Assembly: GCF_000521215.1 (NCBI RefSeq)
Contig: NZ_KI928916.1
Span: forward strand, 207,217 to 269,098
DNA: 61,882 nucleotides
Direction of reading: 5' to 3'
From: Labrenzia sp. DG1229
GTDB lineage: Bacteria; Pseudomonadota; Alphaproteobacteria; Rhizobiales; Stappiaceae
Positions 1 to 10,917 of the stretch are shown piece by piece. Under the pieces are notes generated by a model, which was given only the letters and a program-made list of their open reading frames with translations, was not told the origin of the DNA and made no database searches. Positions within the stretch are counted from its first letter, which is position 1, and each line of letters begins with the position of its first letter. The position numbers were made by a program, and so were the translations under genes.

Positions 1-166
1 CGTTGCCAGGGGATGCGGTGCCTTTCGACAAGACGATGCGGTAGCCCTCTTCGCGCAACGCCTTGCAGGCCTGAGTACCGGAGTAGTCGAATTCGCAGGC
101 CTGCCCGATAACAATCGGACCGGCACCAATAATCAGGATGGAAGAGATATCTGTGCGTTTGGGCAT
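1..166 (-). CDS. carB: Carbamoyl-phosphate synthase large subunit, N-terminal fragment (cut by window edge)
   Basis: CarB makes carbamoyl phosphate from bicarbonate, ATP and the ammonia delivered by CarA, for pyrimidine and arginine synthesis. The minus-strand reading from the ATG at 166 begins [16 protein letters not shown] and continues through [20 protein letters not shown], which is the standard start of CarB and its first ATP-grasp domain. Only about 55 residues lie in the window. The last ten or so residues (positions 1 to about 32) read [10 protein letters not shown], where the family has VNSNPATIMTD. The match therefore breaks right at the edge, perhaps through a contig-end error. carA lies 2 kb upstream on the same strand, separated by two regulator genes. 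The identity is firm from the first 45 residues; the terminal part should not be trusted. Confidence 0.9.
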   Translation of the reverse strand, partial: MPKRTDISSILIIGAGPIVIGQACEFDYSGTQACKALREEGYRIVLSKGTASPGN

Positions 167-338
167 CTCGGCTCTCAGCTCGCAGTAGCCAGTCCGGATT
201 AGCGCTTTCGCTATTCGGTCTGGCTCTGTCTAAAAGTAAGTGACGATGTTGGCTGAGCGCGTCTTATAGGGAAAAGCTCTGCACTATGAAACCCCGGCAG
301 GACGACAAGACGACGTTTTCCGAACGGAATTGATGCGA

Positions 339-617
339 TTAGTCGGTTTCTGACGGTTCGATCTTCAAAGGTGTCGCTGAAAGACCGTCAAAATCGCTGA
401 TTCCCTCCGACAGTGCGTAACAGGCGAGACGTATGGATTTCGGTATTTCGACAGGCCGGCCATCGCGATTTCCCTTCTCGTAGTACTGGATCATGCGTTT
501 TTTCAGGCCGAGCCGCTCGGCTGCGTCTTTCTGTTTCAATCCGAGTGTTCGCCTCCAGTGTCGGAATTGTTGCGGAGTCATGCCTGGCACGGCGATTTTT
601 GTTTTCGATTCGGCCAT
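339..617 (-). CDS. XRE-family helix-turn-helix regulator, 92 aa
   Basis: This is a small DNA-binding protein with little beyond one HTH_3/XRE domain, about residues 13-50. The pattern is Q-x-F-R-x-W-R-x3-G-L-K-Q-K-D-A-A-x-R-L-G, followed by the recognition helix and I-Q-Y-Y-E-K-G. The C-terminal 35 residues carry no recognisable effector domain. It sits between carB and the gene-poor region upstream, on the same strand as carB and 172 bp before it. An inverted repeat with built-in TTGACA boxes lies 65-100 bp upstream (682-718) and is a plausible autoregulatory promoter/operator. Its target is unknown, and nothing in the sequence shows that it controls carB. The coding call is good because the protein is a complete domain with a normal length. 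Confidence 0.85.
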   Translation of the reverse strand: MAESKTKIAVPGMTPQQFRHWRRTLGLKQKDAAERLGLKKRMIQYYEKGNRDGRPVEIPKSIRLACYALSEGISDFDGLSATPLKIEPSETD

Positions 618-1545
618 ATTTCAATTTATCCAGAGTAACTTGCTTCCGCGTGACCGCACTTTGGAACGGATACGCCGATCAGATTGACAAAAATAACCTG
701 TATCGGCCTTTGTCAATCAAGAAGTGCACAATGTGCTCTTTTTTGCGCGATAGGCGTTTGTTGAAGCGTTTTGACGACCGGTCAAAGAGAAGGTGTTGGA
801 GCAATCGGTCTTTTTTGGGAGAAATTCGAGGAGGTGAGTCTCACCTTCCGATGAGGGAGGAAAGTCTTCGCCAGCGTGAGTTCTCCACAGGAGTCGAAAT
901 CCTCAACGTCACTTGAAAAAAAAATACAGTATTGTATTTAATCTATAGCAATGCACGCCAAGATAATATTTTGGTTTGGATTCAATTTTTGATTGTGGAC
1001 TTGTTTTTATCGGAACGGCCGAGACATCGCCTAGGTATCATTTAAAAAAAATCTGGTGCCTAATTCCAATTGTTTGGGTAAGTTCAGGAGAATTAAGTAT
1101 TTTTCCCTTTTCTTTCTCCCGCGAAGTTAGAATGAACTGCTGCGGGATTCACGAGAATTGAAAATGTGGTTTATTGGATCTGGATTATCGATAATTAATA
1201 TTTATATCCCCTAGTTTGTCCGTGGGGGTGTTTATGGACCACCAGCTTGGTGATCTTTCTGTCATAAAGCAGGGTTTAATTTTCGGTCTTCTGAAACTTC
1301 CGCGAAAAATGATCAATATTTCCGATTTTTGCGTAGATTTTAACTATCGAACCAGTGTATTAGTCTGACTGCTAAGTCTCGGCCGTGCAGAGCTGGGGCT
1401 TTTCGCCGTGTGCGATGGTAAATAACCGAGAGGTTGTTTTGCATCACTAGTGGGACCTGAGGATCCGGATGTGGGACCGGAAAATCAGGAGTGCTGCAAA
1501 GCCTGACCGAACTCGGAACAAAAAAACAAGATCGGGCTTAACATT
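618..1545. other. Gene-poor, partly AT-rich intergenic region (928 bp)
   Basis: I find no convincing coding sequence here. The open frames present are short, lack ribosome binding sites and do not resemble proteins. From about 910 to 1380 the DNA is clearly more AT-rich than its surroundings. It holds two small palindromes: AAATACA/TGTATTT with a 4-bp spacer (922-939) and the perfect 12-mer ATTATCGATAAT (1184-1195). The stretch separates the XRE and MerR genes, which point away from each other, so it must contain the MerR promoter. AT-rich spacers like this are common at sites of past insertion, but I see no transposon ends or att repeats. Confidence 0.6.
682..718. promoter_or_regulatory. 10-bp perfect inverted repeat with TTGACA on both strands (candidate XRE promoter/operator)
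   Basis: The arms GATTGACAAA (682-691) and TTTGTCAATC (709-718) are perfect inverted copies separated by 17 bp. Each arm contains a consensus -35 box reading inward. On the minus strand, TTGACA at 716-711 is followed after about 15-17 bp by a T/A-rich stretch that could serve as -10 for the XRE gene starting at 617. The symmetry also suits a dimeric repressor site. Function is inferred. Confidence 0.45.
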
Positions 1546-1983
1546 ATGAACAATGTCGCTACCAAAATGGTCGTTGTTCCGGACATAGCAGGTCCGGGAC
1601 AGGACGTGGTGCTGGATGACCGCGCCCTTGCTATCTCTGAGATGTCTGAGCGCTTCAACGTAACGCTGCGTACCCTGCGGTTCTACGAAGAAAAGGGTCT
1701 GCTTAACCCTGTGCGCAAAGGTGCTCGCCGCTTTTATGGCACGCGTGATGTGTCGCGGATGCGGGTTATCCTTCAAGCCAAGAAAATTGGACTGACACTT
1801 GCTGAAATTCGGCGGGTGATCAAGCTGGTCGAAAGCAATACCAACAAACAAGACCAGTTCAAGGAGTTGCAGGAAATCTGCCAGGGGCAACAAGAGATCC
1901 TTGTCGAGCAGAAGCAAATGCTTGACGAGCAGGTTGCCGAGGTTGAACAGATCCTATCAGCCTTTGATGAACTGATCGCCTGA
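1546..1983 (+). CDS. MerR-family transcriptional regulator, 145 aa
   Basis: The N-terminal 28 residues are an unstructured extension. Then comes a MerR winged-helix domain: LAISEMSERFNVTLRTLRFY, E-E-K-G-L-L-N-P, and R-x-Y-x-x-R-D-V-S-R (about residues 30-95). A long Gln/Glu-rich coiled coil at residues 100-145 is the expected dimerisation helix. No cysteine or aromatic ligand-binding C-terminus is present, so the effector is not predictable. Unlike metal-sensing MerR proteins it stops right after the coiled coil. A clean terminator follows at 2010-2045, so it is a single-gene unit. The 5-prime leader is the long AT-rich spacer. Its regulon is unknown; proximity to carA (convergent) is not evidence of control. 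Confidence 0.88.
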   Translation: MNNVATKMVVVPDIAGPGQDVVLDDRALAISEMSERFNVTLRTLRFYEEKGLLNPVRKGARRFYGTRDVSRMRVILQAKKIGLTLAEIRRVIKLVESNTNKQDQFKELQEICQGQQEILVEQKQMLDEQVAEVEQILSAFDELIA

Positions 1984-2009
1984 CTCTCCTCATTCAGACA
2001 ATGCAATGC

Positions 2010-2045
2010 CCCCGGTTCAGAAATGAGCCGGGGTTTTGCTTTTCT
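2010..2045 (+). terminator. Rho-independent terminator after MerR gene
   Basis: CCCCGG (2010-2015) pairs with CCGGGG (2028-2033), extended by a wobble and two further pairs, and is followed by TTTTGCTTTT. It lies 27 bp past the MerR stop codon. Confidence 0.85.
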
Positions 2046-2131
2046 GCGTCCAGCCGCGGTGTGGCGAACTCATGAGGCGGAGTTCCATTCGTGTTGGAAC
2101 CGGTTGCCCGCCGGCAGGGCAGCCCCTGAAT

Positions 2132-3313
2132 TCACGCGGGTCTGCCGGCCTGCATCAGATCGGTGAACCGCTTGAACAGATAATGGCTGTCACGCGGGCC
2201 CGGAGAGGCTTCCGGATGGTACTGGACTGAAAAGACGGGTTTATCCTTCATCGCCAGACCGCAGTTCGAGCCGTCGAAAAGAGACACGTGAGTTTGCTCG
2301 ACATTTTCCGGCAGGCTGTTTGCGTCGACCGCAAAGCCATGGTTCATTGATGTAATTTCGACCTTGCCGGTCGTGTGATCGAACACCGGATGATTGGCTC
2401 CGTGATGTCCCTGATGCATTTTGATCGTGTCGCCTCCGAGCGCGAGCGCGAGCATCTGGTGACCAAGGCAAATGCCGAATGTCGGGACGCCCTTGTCCAA
2501 AACGCCCCTGATCATGTCGACAGAATACTTGCCCGTCGCTGCGGGATCACCTGGACCATTGGACAGAAAAACACCATCGGGCTCGTGGGCCAGCACATCA
2601 CTTGCAGTCGCCGTTGCAGGCACAACCGTGACGTTGCAACCGGCATCGGTGAGCAGACGCAGAATATTGCGTTTGATACCAAAATCGATGGCGACGACCT
2701 TGTAGGTTGAGCTGTCGGTTTCTCCGTAGCCCTCGTCCCAACGCCAGGTCGTCTGGGACCAGGGATGTGACTGGGTCGTCGAGGCGTCTTTCGCCAGATC
2801 CATGCCGACGAGGCCAGGCCAGTTGGCGGCAGCGGTTTTCAGGCTTTCAACGTCGAAACGGCCATCAGGTGCGTGGGCGATCACACCGTTGGGAACGCCT
2901 TTCTCCCTGATCAGTGCGGTCAATGCGCGGGTGTCGACGCCGCAGATACCGATCATGTTCCGGCTCTTGAGCCAGGCATCAAGATGTTTTGCAGCCCGGT
3001 AGTTGGCCGGATCGGTTATCGGCGCAGCAAGAACGACACCGCGAATTCCGCTGTCGGCGGCCATGTTGACGGTTTCAATATCCTCGTCATTCGTGCCGAC
3101 ATTCCCTATATGCGGAAAAGTGAACGTAATAATCTGACCCGAGTAGGAGGGGTCGGTGAGGATCTCCTGATACCCGGTCATGGCAGTATTAAAACAAATC
3201 TCACCAACGGCTTGGCCGGTGGCTCCGAGGCCTTGTCCTTCGATAATGCTGCCGTCGGAAAGGACAAGCAGGGCGGTCGCCGGGGTCTCAGACCATGCGT
3301 CTGCAGTCGTCAT
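2132..3313 (-). CDS. carA: Carbamoyl-phosphate synthase small (glutaminase) subunit
   Basis: CarA hydrolyses glutamine and channels ammonia to CarB. The protein shows the CarA N-terminal domain (LVLSDGSIIEGQGLGATG, then GEICFNTAMTGYQEILTDPS). The C-terminal class I glutamine amidotransferase domain has the nucleophile Cys in FGICLGHQ, preceded by VFLSNGPGDP, and the His/Glu pair in VQYHPEASPGP. The start at 3313 (MTTADAW, about 393 aa) is chosen over an upstream TTG at 3376 because it gives the usual CarA length and the extra residues are not family-like. It is divergent from the YqeY gene, with about 230 bp between starts. It is not directly joined to carB: MerR and XRE genes occupy the 2 kb between them, so co-transcription is unlikely. 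Confidence 0.96.
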   Translation of the reverse strand: MTTADAWSETPATALLVLSDGSIIEGQGLGATGQAVGEICFNTAMTGYQEILTDPSYSGQIITFTFPHIGNVGTNDEDIETVNMAADSGIRGVVLAAPITDPANYRAAKHLDAWLKSRNMIGICGVDTRALTALIREKGVPNGVIAHAPDGRFDVESLKTAAANWPGLVGMDLAKDASTTQSHPWSQTTWRWDEGYGETDSSTYKVVAIDFGIKRNILRLLTDAGCNVTVVPATATASDVLAHEPDGVFLSNGPGDPAATGKYSVDMIRGVLDKGVPTFGICLGHQMLALALGGDTIKMHQGHHGANHPVFDHTTGKVEITSMNHGFAVDANSLPENVEQTHVSLFDGSNCGLAMKDKPVFSVQYHPEASPGPRDSHYLFKRFTDLMQAGRPA

Positions 3314-3547
3314 GTCTTGTATCCAGAGTCTGTTGGTGACATCATGCGCTGCAGGATAGGCGTCTGCGACTGGCAAAAATGCCTTTCTGCGGCCGTCTGC
3401 ATCAAGCGCGGGACTCTATGGGAAGCGGCTAGGATCGTCAATATTGATCCTTTGAAAAAAGACCATTAAAATTCAATAGCTTGGCTGAGAAATGTGAAAG
3501 GGCGTCAAAACGCCCACAGGCTCAGTGCGGCAGGGATAGGGTGAACC

Positions 3548-4063
3548 ATGCGCGACGACTTGCGCGAAAGAATCGGCATTGCGTTGAAATCGGCGCAAGA
3601 AGAAGGCGACAAGCGGCGCTGCGCGACCTTGCGTCTGATCCAGACCGCGGTCAAGGACAGGGAAGCCTCTGCACGCGATAACGGCAAGGATGGTGTCGGC
3701 GATAGCGACGTCATCGAAATCCTTCAGAAAATGGTTCGACAACGGGAAACGTCGGCAGAAGAGTTCGAAACCAGCGGGCAGCTTGACCTTGCCGAGCAGG
3801 AACGTGTGGAGCAGGAAATCATCCGCGAATTCCTGCCTGTTCAACTTTCCGAAGACGAGATGCGCACTCTTTGCGAGGCTACCGTCAAGGACATCGAGGC
3901 ACATGGTCTGCGCGACATCGGGCGTTGCATGAGCGAGCTGAAGAACCGGTATCCGGGAAAGATGGACTTCGTTCAGGCGTCTTGCCTTGTGAAGGATATG
4001 TTGCGCACGGAAGGCAATGGTCATCACCAGCAACTCGGTGCGGACGAAACCCCGAAAGGCTAA
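3548..4063 (+). CDS. GatB/YqeY domain protein
   Basis: This 171-residue protein is a stand-alone YqeY domain, related to the tail domain of the GatB amidotransferase subunit that contacts tRNA. Visible family signatures are MRDDLRERIGIALKSA at the start, TLRLIQTAVKDRE, V-I-E-I-L-Q-K-M-V-R-Q-R, IIREFLPVQLSEDE and D-I-G-R-C-M-S-E-L-K. The usual length is about 150 aa, so the last 15-20 residues are an extension. The gene sits divergently from carA and ahead of dnaG, the common alphaproteobacterial order carA/yqeY/dnaG/rpoD. The molecular role of free YqeY is not settled; tRNA-related work is suggested by the domain only. Confidence 0.93.
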   Translation: MRDDLRERIGIALKSAQEEGDKRRCATLRLIQTAVKDREASARDNGKDGVGDSDVIEILQKMVRQRETSAEEFETSGQLDLAEQERVEQEIIREFLPVQLSEDEMRTLCEATVKDIEAHGLRDIGRCMSELKNRYPGKMDFVQASCLVKDMLRTEGNGHHQQLGADETPKG

Positions 4064-4272
4064 CCCGCGAAGCGTCCGGCTCCTGGGTCGCCAGGGTGGG
4101 AACCTCCTGAAAGTTGTCCCCGGCTATCAACAGATCTTCAATTTCCCACTCTCGGTGAAGATCTGAGACTGGCGCTAACCGACAAGTCATTCTATTTTGT
4201 CGGATCATCCTGAAGGTGCTTAGACCGACCATCAGGCTAAAGCATTCAATCACAGCTGATCGTTCGTCCTCC

Positions 4273-6201
4273 ATGCGTTTTGAACCGCGTCTTCTTGATG
4301 AAATCCGCGCCCGTCTGACACTCTCGGATATCGTTGCACGGCGTGTCACGTGGGACCGTCGCAAAACCCAGCCGGGAAAGGGAGACTTTTGGGCCTGCTG
4401 TCCGTTTCATCAGGAAAAAAGCCCGAGCTTTCATGTCGATGACCGCCGTAACAGGTACAAGTGCTTCGGATGCGGTGCGTCCGGTGATCACTTTACATTC
4501 CTGTGTGAAACAGAAGGCCTCAACTTTCCGGAGTCCGTTGAACGCCTTGCCGAGCAGGCGGGTGTCGCCTTGCCGGCGCCCGATCCGCAGGCGGCCAAAC
4601 GGGAGAAGAGGCGTGCCGGACTTGCCGACATATGCGAAATGGCCGCGCAGTTTTTTCAGACCGAGCTTGCCGGATACAGAGGCGAAGGTGCACGTTCTTA
4701 CGTTGCCAAGCGTGATCTGACACCGGAGACATTGACGGAGTTCCGCTTCGGCTTTGCCCCCGACAGCCGGGATGCACTGAAGACGTTCCTGGCTGCAAGG
4801 GAAATTCCCGAAGCTGCAATGGTGGAAGCCGGCCTTGTCATCAAACCGGACGACGGGCGGCCTTCCTATGACCGTTTTCGTGGACGCCTGATGATTCCGA
4901 TCCATGATGACAAGGGCCGAGTGGTCGCCTTTGGCGGGCGGACGCTGTTACCCGACGGACAACCGAAATATCTGAATTCGCCCGAGACCCCCCTGTTTCA
5001 CAAGGGCATCATGCTCTTCAACGCGCATCGTGCCCGTGAACCGGCCTTCAAGACGGGTGAGGCGGTGGTGGTGGAAGGCTACATGGACGCCGTCGCCCTG
5101 TGGCAGGCCGGAATCCGGCACGTGGTCGCGTCGCTCGGGACTGCCTTCACGGAAGACCAGGTGGTCCGGCTCTGGAGATTTGCACCCGAACCGGTAATCT
5201 GTTTCGACGGCGACGTTGCCGGTGTGTCTGCCGCGCATCGGGCAATCGACCGGATCTTTCCGGTCCTCAAAAGCGGCTATTCGTTTCAATTCTGTTTTCT
5301 GCCCGATGGTATGGATCCGGATGATCTGGTGAAGCAGCGCGGGCTGGACGGGTTCCACCAGGAGGTCAGCAAGGCCCAGTCACTGTTCGATGCGGTCTGG
5401 GAGCGCGAAATCTCGGTTTCCCGTATCGACACGCCTGAGCGCAAGGCTGCGCTTGAGAAACGCTTTGACGATCTGATCGGAACGATCCGGGACGAACGGG
5501 TAAGGCGTCGCTATCAACTCGACCTGAAATTCAAGCTATCCAACTTGTTTTTCGAGCAGGCCCGGCAAATGCGGCGCGACGGCAAGAAAAACGCCGAAAC
5601 GGCCACAGGCCTTGGCATGGTGCGCGAGCGGGTTGCCACCAGCAACGACTTTGGCACAGAACGTCTGGTTCTGGGGCTGTGCATAAGATTCCCGCATCTG
5701 CTTGACAGAAATGTCGAGCGCATTTCACGATTGCCGTTCACCAACGATCTGCACCGGCAGCTTCGCGATATTCTGTGCCGGATCGTTGATGAACTGGAAG
5801 CGGCGCCGATTGCGGATCTGACCGGTTCGTTCGATGAACCCCTGCGTGACATCATGCACGAGTTGATGTTGGAAACCATCGGTCTGCAGGAGCAGGGCAA
5901 GGCGGAGTTTTTTGCGCTCAACCACCGGTTCCCGCTGTTGAAATCCAATCCCCCCGAAGATTTCGTCGAGGCGGCGTACCTGCATTTTCTGGATATTCTC
6001 GAGTTGACCGCCCTTGAAGTGGAGCTTTCAAGCGAGTTGATCACCGCAGATGAGCATCTGGACGAGTTTTCCTGGGCGCGCATTCAGGCCTTGACACAGG
6101 ATTTGAACCGCAGGCGCGAGGAGTGCGCGCGCGATGAAGCAGATCTTGCAGAACGCGCCAAAAAAATCAGAACCGCGCCGCCGGTCGCCGTGGCACAGTG
6201 A
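4273..6201 (+). CDS. dnaG: DNA primase
   Basis: DnaG makes RNA primers at the replication fork. In order the protein shows a CHC2 zinc finger (CCPFHQEKSPSFHV then KCFGCGASGD, about residues 40-72), the catalytic core, and a TOPRIM domain with VVVEGYMDAVAL and acidic CFDGDVAG (about residues 255-345). An alpha-helical C-terminal region presumably binds DnaB. I start at 4273 (MRFEPRLLDEI, about 642 aa) rather than 4216 because family members begin M-R-F-x-x-x-x-L-D-E-I. No strong Shine-Dalgarno is visible before it. It is followed 500 bp later by rpoD on the same strand, the classic macromolecular-synthesis neighbourhood, here without rpsU. Confidence 0.97.
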   Translation: MRFEPRLLDEIRARLTLSDIVARRVTWDRRKTQPGKGDFWACCPFHQEKSPSFHVDDRRNRYKCFGCGASGDHFTFLCETEGLNFPESVERLAEQAGVALPAPDPQAAKREKRRAGLADICEMAAQFFQTELAGYRGEGARSYVAKRDLTPETLTEFRFGFAPDSRDALKTFLAAREIPEAAMVEAGLVIKPDDGRPSYDRFRGRLMIPIHDDKGRVVAFGGRTLLPDGQPKYLNSPETPLFHKGIMLFNAHRAREPAFKTGEAVVVEGYMDAVALWQAGIRHVVASLGTAFTEDQVVRLWRFAPEPVICFDGDVAGVSAAHRAIDRIFPVLKSGYSFQFCFLPDGMDPDDLVKQRGLDGFHQEVSKAQSLFDAVWEREISVSRIDTPERKAALEKRFDDLIGTIRDERVRRRYQLDLKFKLSNLFFEQARQMRRDGKKNAETATGLGMVRERVATSNDFGTERLVLGLCIRFPHLLDRNVERISRLPFTNDLHRQLRDILCRIVDELEAAPIADLTGSFDEPLRDIMHELMLETIGLQEQGKAEFFALNHRFPLLKSNPPEDFVEAAYLHFLDILELTALEVELSSELITADEHLDEFSWARIQALTQDLNRRREECARDEADLAERAKKIRTAPPVAVAQ

Positions 6202-6701
6202 CCGTTGCGCGGTCGCCTGACCTGGTTAAAACCGAAATGAGGGCGAGCACAATGCGGGCAAAATTGTTTTTTTGCTGCAAAATCACCCTGTAGACGTGTG
6301 AAAAACCACAAAAAACGCATTTTCCAATTGACCGGTGACGAATCACACTTGCGAATCGTGCACACCGAGCTAAATAGAAGTTTTGCAGCTCTCAAGCGCC
6401 GCAGCTTAAAAGCCAGCTGGCGGCAAATAGTCTGAAAAACGCTGCAACCCGTTTGAATACCTCTTCGGCACTTGCAATTGCGAGGGCCAAATTGAAAGGC
6501 CGCGTGCTTCATTGATGCTGAGTTCTGTCAACGTCGTGAAGAGCACGGTTAATTGGGACTTAAGGGACACGGCTTACAAACCTATTCACACTGATTCTTC
6601 CGGACGCGGCCGCATGTATTGCCGGCGCGCTGAGGGTAAGTTGGTTTGAAGCCGTTAATAGGGCGCTGCGTGACCCTGATGGTCACGAACTGGAGCACGA
6701 T
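6202..6701 (+). other. dnaG-rpoD intergenic leader (500 bp)
   Basis: No gene is seen. The spacer is long and moderately AT-rich and presumably carries one or more rpoD promoters, including possibly a heat-shock promoter as in other alphaproteobacteria, but I cannot pick out a consensus box with confidence. A Shine-Dalgarno GGAG sits about 8 nt before the rpoD ATG at 6702. Confidence 0.5.
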
Positions 6702-8699
6702 ATGGTAGCCAAAGCGACACAAGCAGACGAGACACAGGAAGCAAGCTCGGACGGACCGGACGGTCCGCTGCTTGACCTGTCGGATGCCGCTGTCAAGAAG
6801 ATGATCAAAGCCGCCAAGAAGCGCGGCTACGTCACATATGACGAGCTGAACGAAGTCCTGCCTTCCGAGCAGGTTTCGTCAGAGAAGATCGAAGACACCA
6901 TGTCCATGCTCTCCGACATGGGTATCAACGTGATCGATTCCGAAGACGCTGAAGACGGACCGGATGAAGTCGATGGCGGCGAATTGGCGACCACCACCAC
7001 CACAGCGGTGGCGAAGACAACGAATACCAAAGAACCCGCCGACCGGACCGACGATCCGGTGCGCATGTATCTGCGCGAGATGGGGTCGGTTGAACTGCTC
7101 TCCCGCGAGGGCGAGATCGCGATTGCCAAGCGCATCGAGGCCGGCCGGGAAGCCATGATCGCCGGTCTTTGCGAAAGTCCGCTGACATTCCAGGCAATTA
7201 TTATCTGGCGCGACGAACTCAACGAAGCCCAGGTGCTTCTGCGCGACATTATCGACCTGGAAGCCACTTATGCCGGACCGGACGCGAAGGCAGGCCCCGC
7301 AGTTGCAAATGACGATGTTGCCCCGAGCGAAGCAGGCGAGGAAAAGTCCAAGGACGGCGTCTCCGAAGATACGGAGAACGAGGAAGGTGAAGGCGACAGC
7401 GACGAGGATGACGACGATGAGTTTGAATCCAATGTCTCCCTCAGCGCGATGGAAGCCGAGCTGAAACCGGGCGTTCTGGAAACCTTTGACAACATTGCGG
7501 ACAACTACAAGAAACTGCGCCGTCTTCAGGACCAGCTGGTTGAAAACAAGCTGGCCAACAAGACCCTGTCACCGAGCCAGGAGCGCCGTTACAAGAAGCT
7601 GAAAGAAGACATCATTGTCGATGTGAAGAGCCTGTCGCTCAACCAGAACCGTATCGATGCTCTGGTTGCCCAGCTCTATGACATCAACAAGCGTCTGATG
7701 GGGTATGAAGGCCGCCTGCTGCGCCTCGCCGACAGCTACAATGTGGATCGCTCCGATTTCCTGAAGCAGTATCAGGGTGCGGAACTGGACCCGAACTGGC
7801 TTCGCAAGGTGGCGAACCTGTCCACCCGCGGCTGGAAGAACTTCATCGCCAGGGAAAAAGAGACCGTCCGCGAGCTTCGTCAGGAAATCCAGACGCTGGC
7901 CACGGAAACCGGCCTTGAGATCACAGAGTTCCGCCGCATCGTGGCGATGGTGCAGAAGGGCGAGCGCGAAGCGCGTATTGCCAAGAAGGAAATGGTCGAA
8001 GCGAACCTGCGTCTCGTGATATCCATTGCCAAGAAATACACCAACCGCGGCCTCCAGTTCCTGGATCTTATTCAGGAAGGCAATATCGGCCTGATGAAGG
8101 CGGTCGACAAATTCGAGTACCGGCGCGGCTACAAGTTCTCAACCTATGCCACCTGGTGGATCCGGCAGGCGATCACGCGTTCGATTGCCGATCAGGCCCG
8201 CACGATTCGTATTCCGGTGCACATGATCGAGACGATCAACAAGATCGTCAGGACATCCCGCCAGATGCTGCACGAGATCGGCCGTGAGCCGACCCCGGAA
8301 GAGCTGGCCGAAAAGCTGCAGATGCCGCTGGAAAAGGTCCGTAAGGTCCTGAAGATTGCCAAGGAGCCAATTTCCCTCGAAACCCCGATCGGGGACGAGG
8401 AAGATTCCCATCTCGGCGATTTCATCGAGGACAAGAACGCGGTCCTGCCGATCGATGCGGCGATCCAGTCGAACCTGCGAGAAACCACCACGCGGGTGCT
8501 TGCTTCGCTGACACCGCGCGAGGAACGTGTTCTGCGCATGCGTTTCGGCATCGGCATGAACACCGACCATACGCTCGAGGAAGTCGGTCAGCAGTTCTCG
8601 GTGACTCGCGAGCGTATCCGCCAGATCGAGGCCAAGGCGCTCAGGAAGCTGAAGCACCCGAGCCGTTCGCGCAAGCTGCGCTCGTTCCTGGACAGTTAA
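6702..8699 (+). CDS. rpoD: RNA polymerase housekeeping sigma factor (sigma-70/RpoD)
   Basis: The 665-residue protein has every region of a primary sigma factor. Region 1.1 is at about residues 28-80 ([20 protein letters not shown]). Region 1.2 follows ([21 protein letters not shown]). Then comes a large acidic non-conserved insertion rich in Glu/Asp, about residues 190-250. Regions 2.1-2.4 contain [20 protein letters not shown], which recognises and melts the -10 box. Region 3 follows, and region 4.2 has [20 protein letters not shown], which reads the -35 box. The length matches alphaproteobacterial RpoD. The gene is monocistronic with a strong terminator 26 bp after the stop codon. Confidence 0.98.
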   Translation: MVAKATQADETQEASSDGPDGPLLDLSDAAVKKMIKAAKKRGYVTYDELNEVLPSEQVSSEKIEDTMSMLSDMGINVIDSEDAEDGPDEVDGGELATTTTTAVAKTTNTKEPADRTDDPVRMYLREMGSVELLSREGEIAIAKRIEAGREAMIAGLCESPLTFQAIIIWRDELNEAQVLLRDIIDLEATYAGPDAKAGPAVANDDVAPSEAGEEKSKDGVSEDTENEEGEGDSDEDDDDEFESNVSLSAMEAELKPGVLETFDNIADNYKKLRRLQDQLVENKLANKTLSPSQERRYKKLKEDIIVDVKSLSLNQNRIDALVAQLYDINKRLMGYEGRLLRLADSYNVDRSDFLKQYQGAELDPNWLRKVANLSTRGWKNFIAREKETVRELRQEIQTLATETGLEITEFRRIVAMVQKGEREARIAKKEMVEANLRLVISIAKKYTNRGLQFLDLIQEGNIGLMKAVDKFEYRRGYKFSTYATWWIRQAITRSIADQARTIRIPVHMIETINKIVRTSRQMLHEIGREPTPEELAEKLQMPLEKVRKVLKIAKEPISLETPIGDEEDSHLGDFIEDKNAVLPIDAAIQSNLRETTTRVLASLTPREERVLRMRFGIGMNTDHTLEEVGQQFSVTRERIRQIEAKALRKLKHPSRSRKLRSFLDS

Positions 8700-8725
8700 G
8701 AGGCCGGTCGAAGTCTCACATTTTT

Positions 8726-8755
8726 AAAAAACCCGGCTGCCATGCCGGGTTTTTT
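8726..8755 (+). terminator. Rho-independent terminator of rpoD
   Basis: ACCCGGC (8731-8737) pairs perfectly with GCCGGGT (8744-8750) across a six-base loop. It is flanked by five A residues upstream and a T run downstream, giving an A-stem-T structure usable in both directions. Confidence 0.93.
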
Positions 8756-8910
8756 GTTTGGGAGCATGTGGATTTTGGGACGTTTTCTAACTTAAAAACT
8801 GTTCATACGCTCTAGTCTCCAAGTTTGACGCAATTGCAGACAGAAGTCCGATCTCCGCCTTTCCCGGAATTGTTCTGTTTGATCGAAGACTTCCGTTCGA
8901 GGGCTCATTT

Positions 8911-10222
<1,312 letters not shown>

Positions 10223-10239
10223 GTGACGACCCGCGTGCT

Positions 10240-10917
10240 CTACTTCAGATCGTAGACATCCACCGTTCCGAGTGGTCCGACCATGAGCATCTTCTGGGAT
10301 TCGAACGGGAACGGATCGAATGCGGCTCGGGTGCCCTGATCGGTTGGCATGGCTTTTACCAGATCGTTGGTGCCTTCGACGCCCAGAAAATAACCCAGGC
10401 GGAACCAGACATTCATTTTCATCACCCCCTTTGCTTCGGGAATGCTGTCGTGGTCGGTGTAGGACGTCCAGGGAAAGACAGGCTGAACCTGCCGGACGGT
10501 CTTTTCGACCGAAAAGCCCGGCTTGATCGCCGTGACGAAAGGTATGTTTTCCGATTCGACAAGGATGTCGTCCGGGACCGCGATGATCTGCCGGCTCAGG
10601 ACAAGCTGACCCTGTTCGATCGTCGCATAACAGGCATCAACGAGCGGATAGGCGGAACCGTCAAACTCGCCGTGCAGAACGTCGAAGAGATACATGGTTC
10701 TGCCGGACGTATTGTTTACCTGATAGGTCAGCAGCAGCAGACCCTTGTCCTCGCGCAGGCGCGCCGACAGGGTCATGTCGCTGTTCTGGTTCGTGATTGC
10801 TGACATTGCTGCCGCCTTTTTCTCGATAGCGCAGGTGAGGCCGAACGCCGTCAGACCTGCCATGAAATTGCGCCGATTAATAGTATGGACGTTGAGGTTG
10901 CTTGGGATCCCATTCAT
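10240..10917 (-). CDS. Uncharacterised protein with Tat-like signal, overlapping the PAAR-M91 gene; candidate immunity or accessory protein
   Basis: From the ATG at 10917 the 225-residue product has a twin-arginine-like leader (NRRNFMAGLTAFGL, then CAIEKKAAA), which would send it to the periplasm. The rest is a beta-rich domain I cannot place in a named family; it contains LLLLTYQVNNTSGRTMYLFDV. The start lies inside the preceding effector gene, overlapping it by 41 bp, which implies tight co-translation and is typical of effector-immunity pairs. A shorter start at an internal ATG (MSAITNQNSD, about 10801) has an AAGGCGG-like box and would give a cytoplasmic protein, so the cellular address is uncertain. 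Calling it immunity is an inference from position only. It could instead be a chaperone-like partner. Confidence 0.7.
   Translation of the reverse strand: MNGIPSNLNVHTINRRNFMAGLTAFGLTCAIEKKAAAMSAITNQNSDMTLSARLREDKGLLLLTYQVNNTSGRTMYLFDVLHGEFDGSAYPLVDACYATIEQGQLVLSRQIIAVPDDILVESENIPFVTAIKPGFSVEKTVRQVQPVFPWTSYTDHDSIPEAKGVMKMNVWFRLGYFLGVEGTNDLVKAMPTDQGTRAAFDPFPFESQKMLMVGPLGTVDVYDLK

Noticed and set aside
413..916. Plus-strand open frame opposite the XRE gene
   Set aside because: Composition is random-like (Arg/Phe/Cys rich) and it lies mostly opposite a clear XRE domain gene.
976..1161. Small open frame in the AT-rich gap
   Set aside because: No ribosome binding site and no recognisable feature; AT-rich DNA gives such frames by chance.
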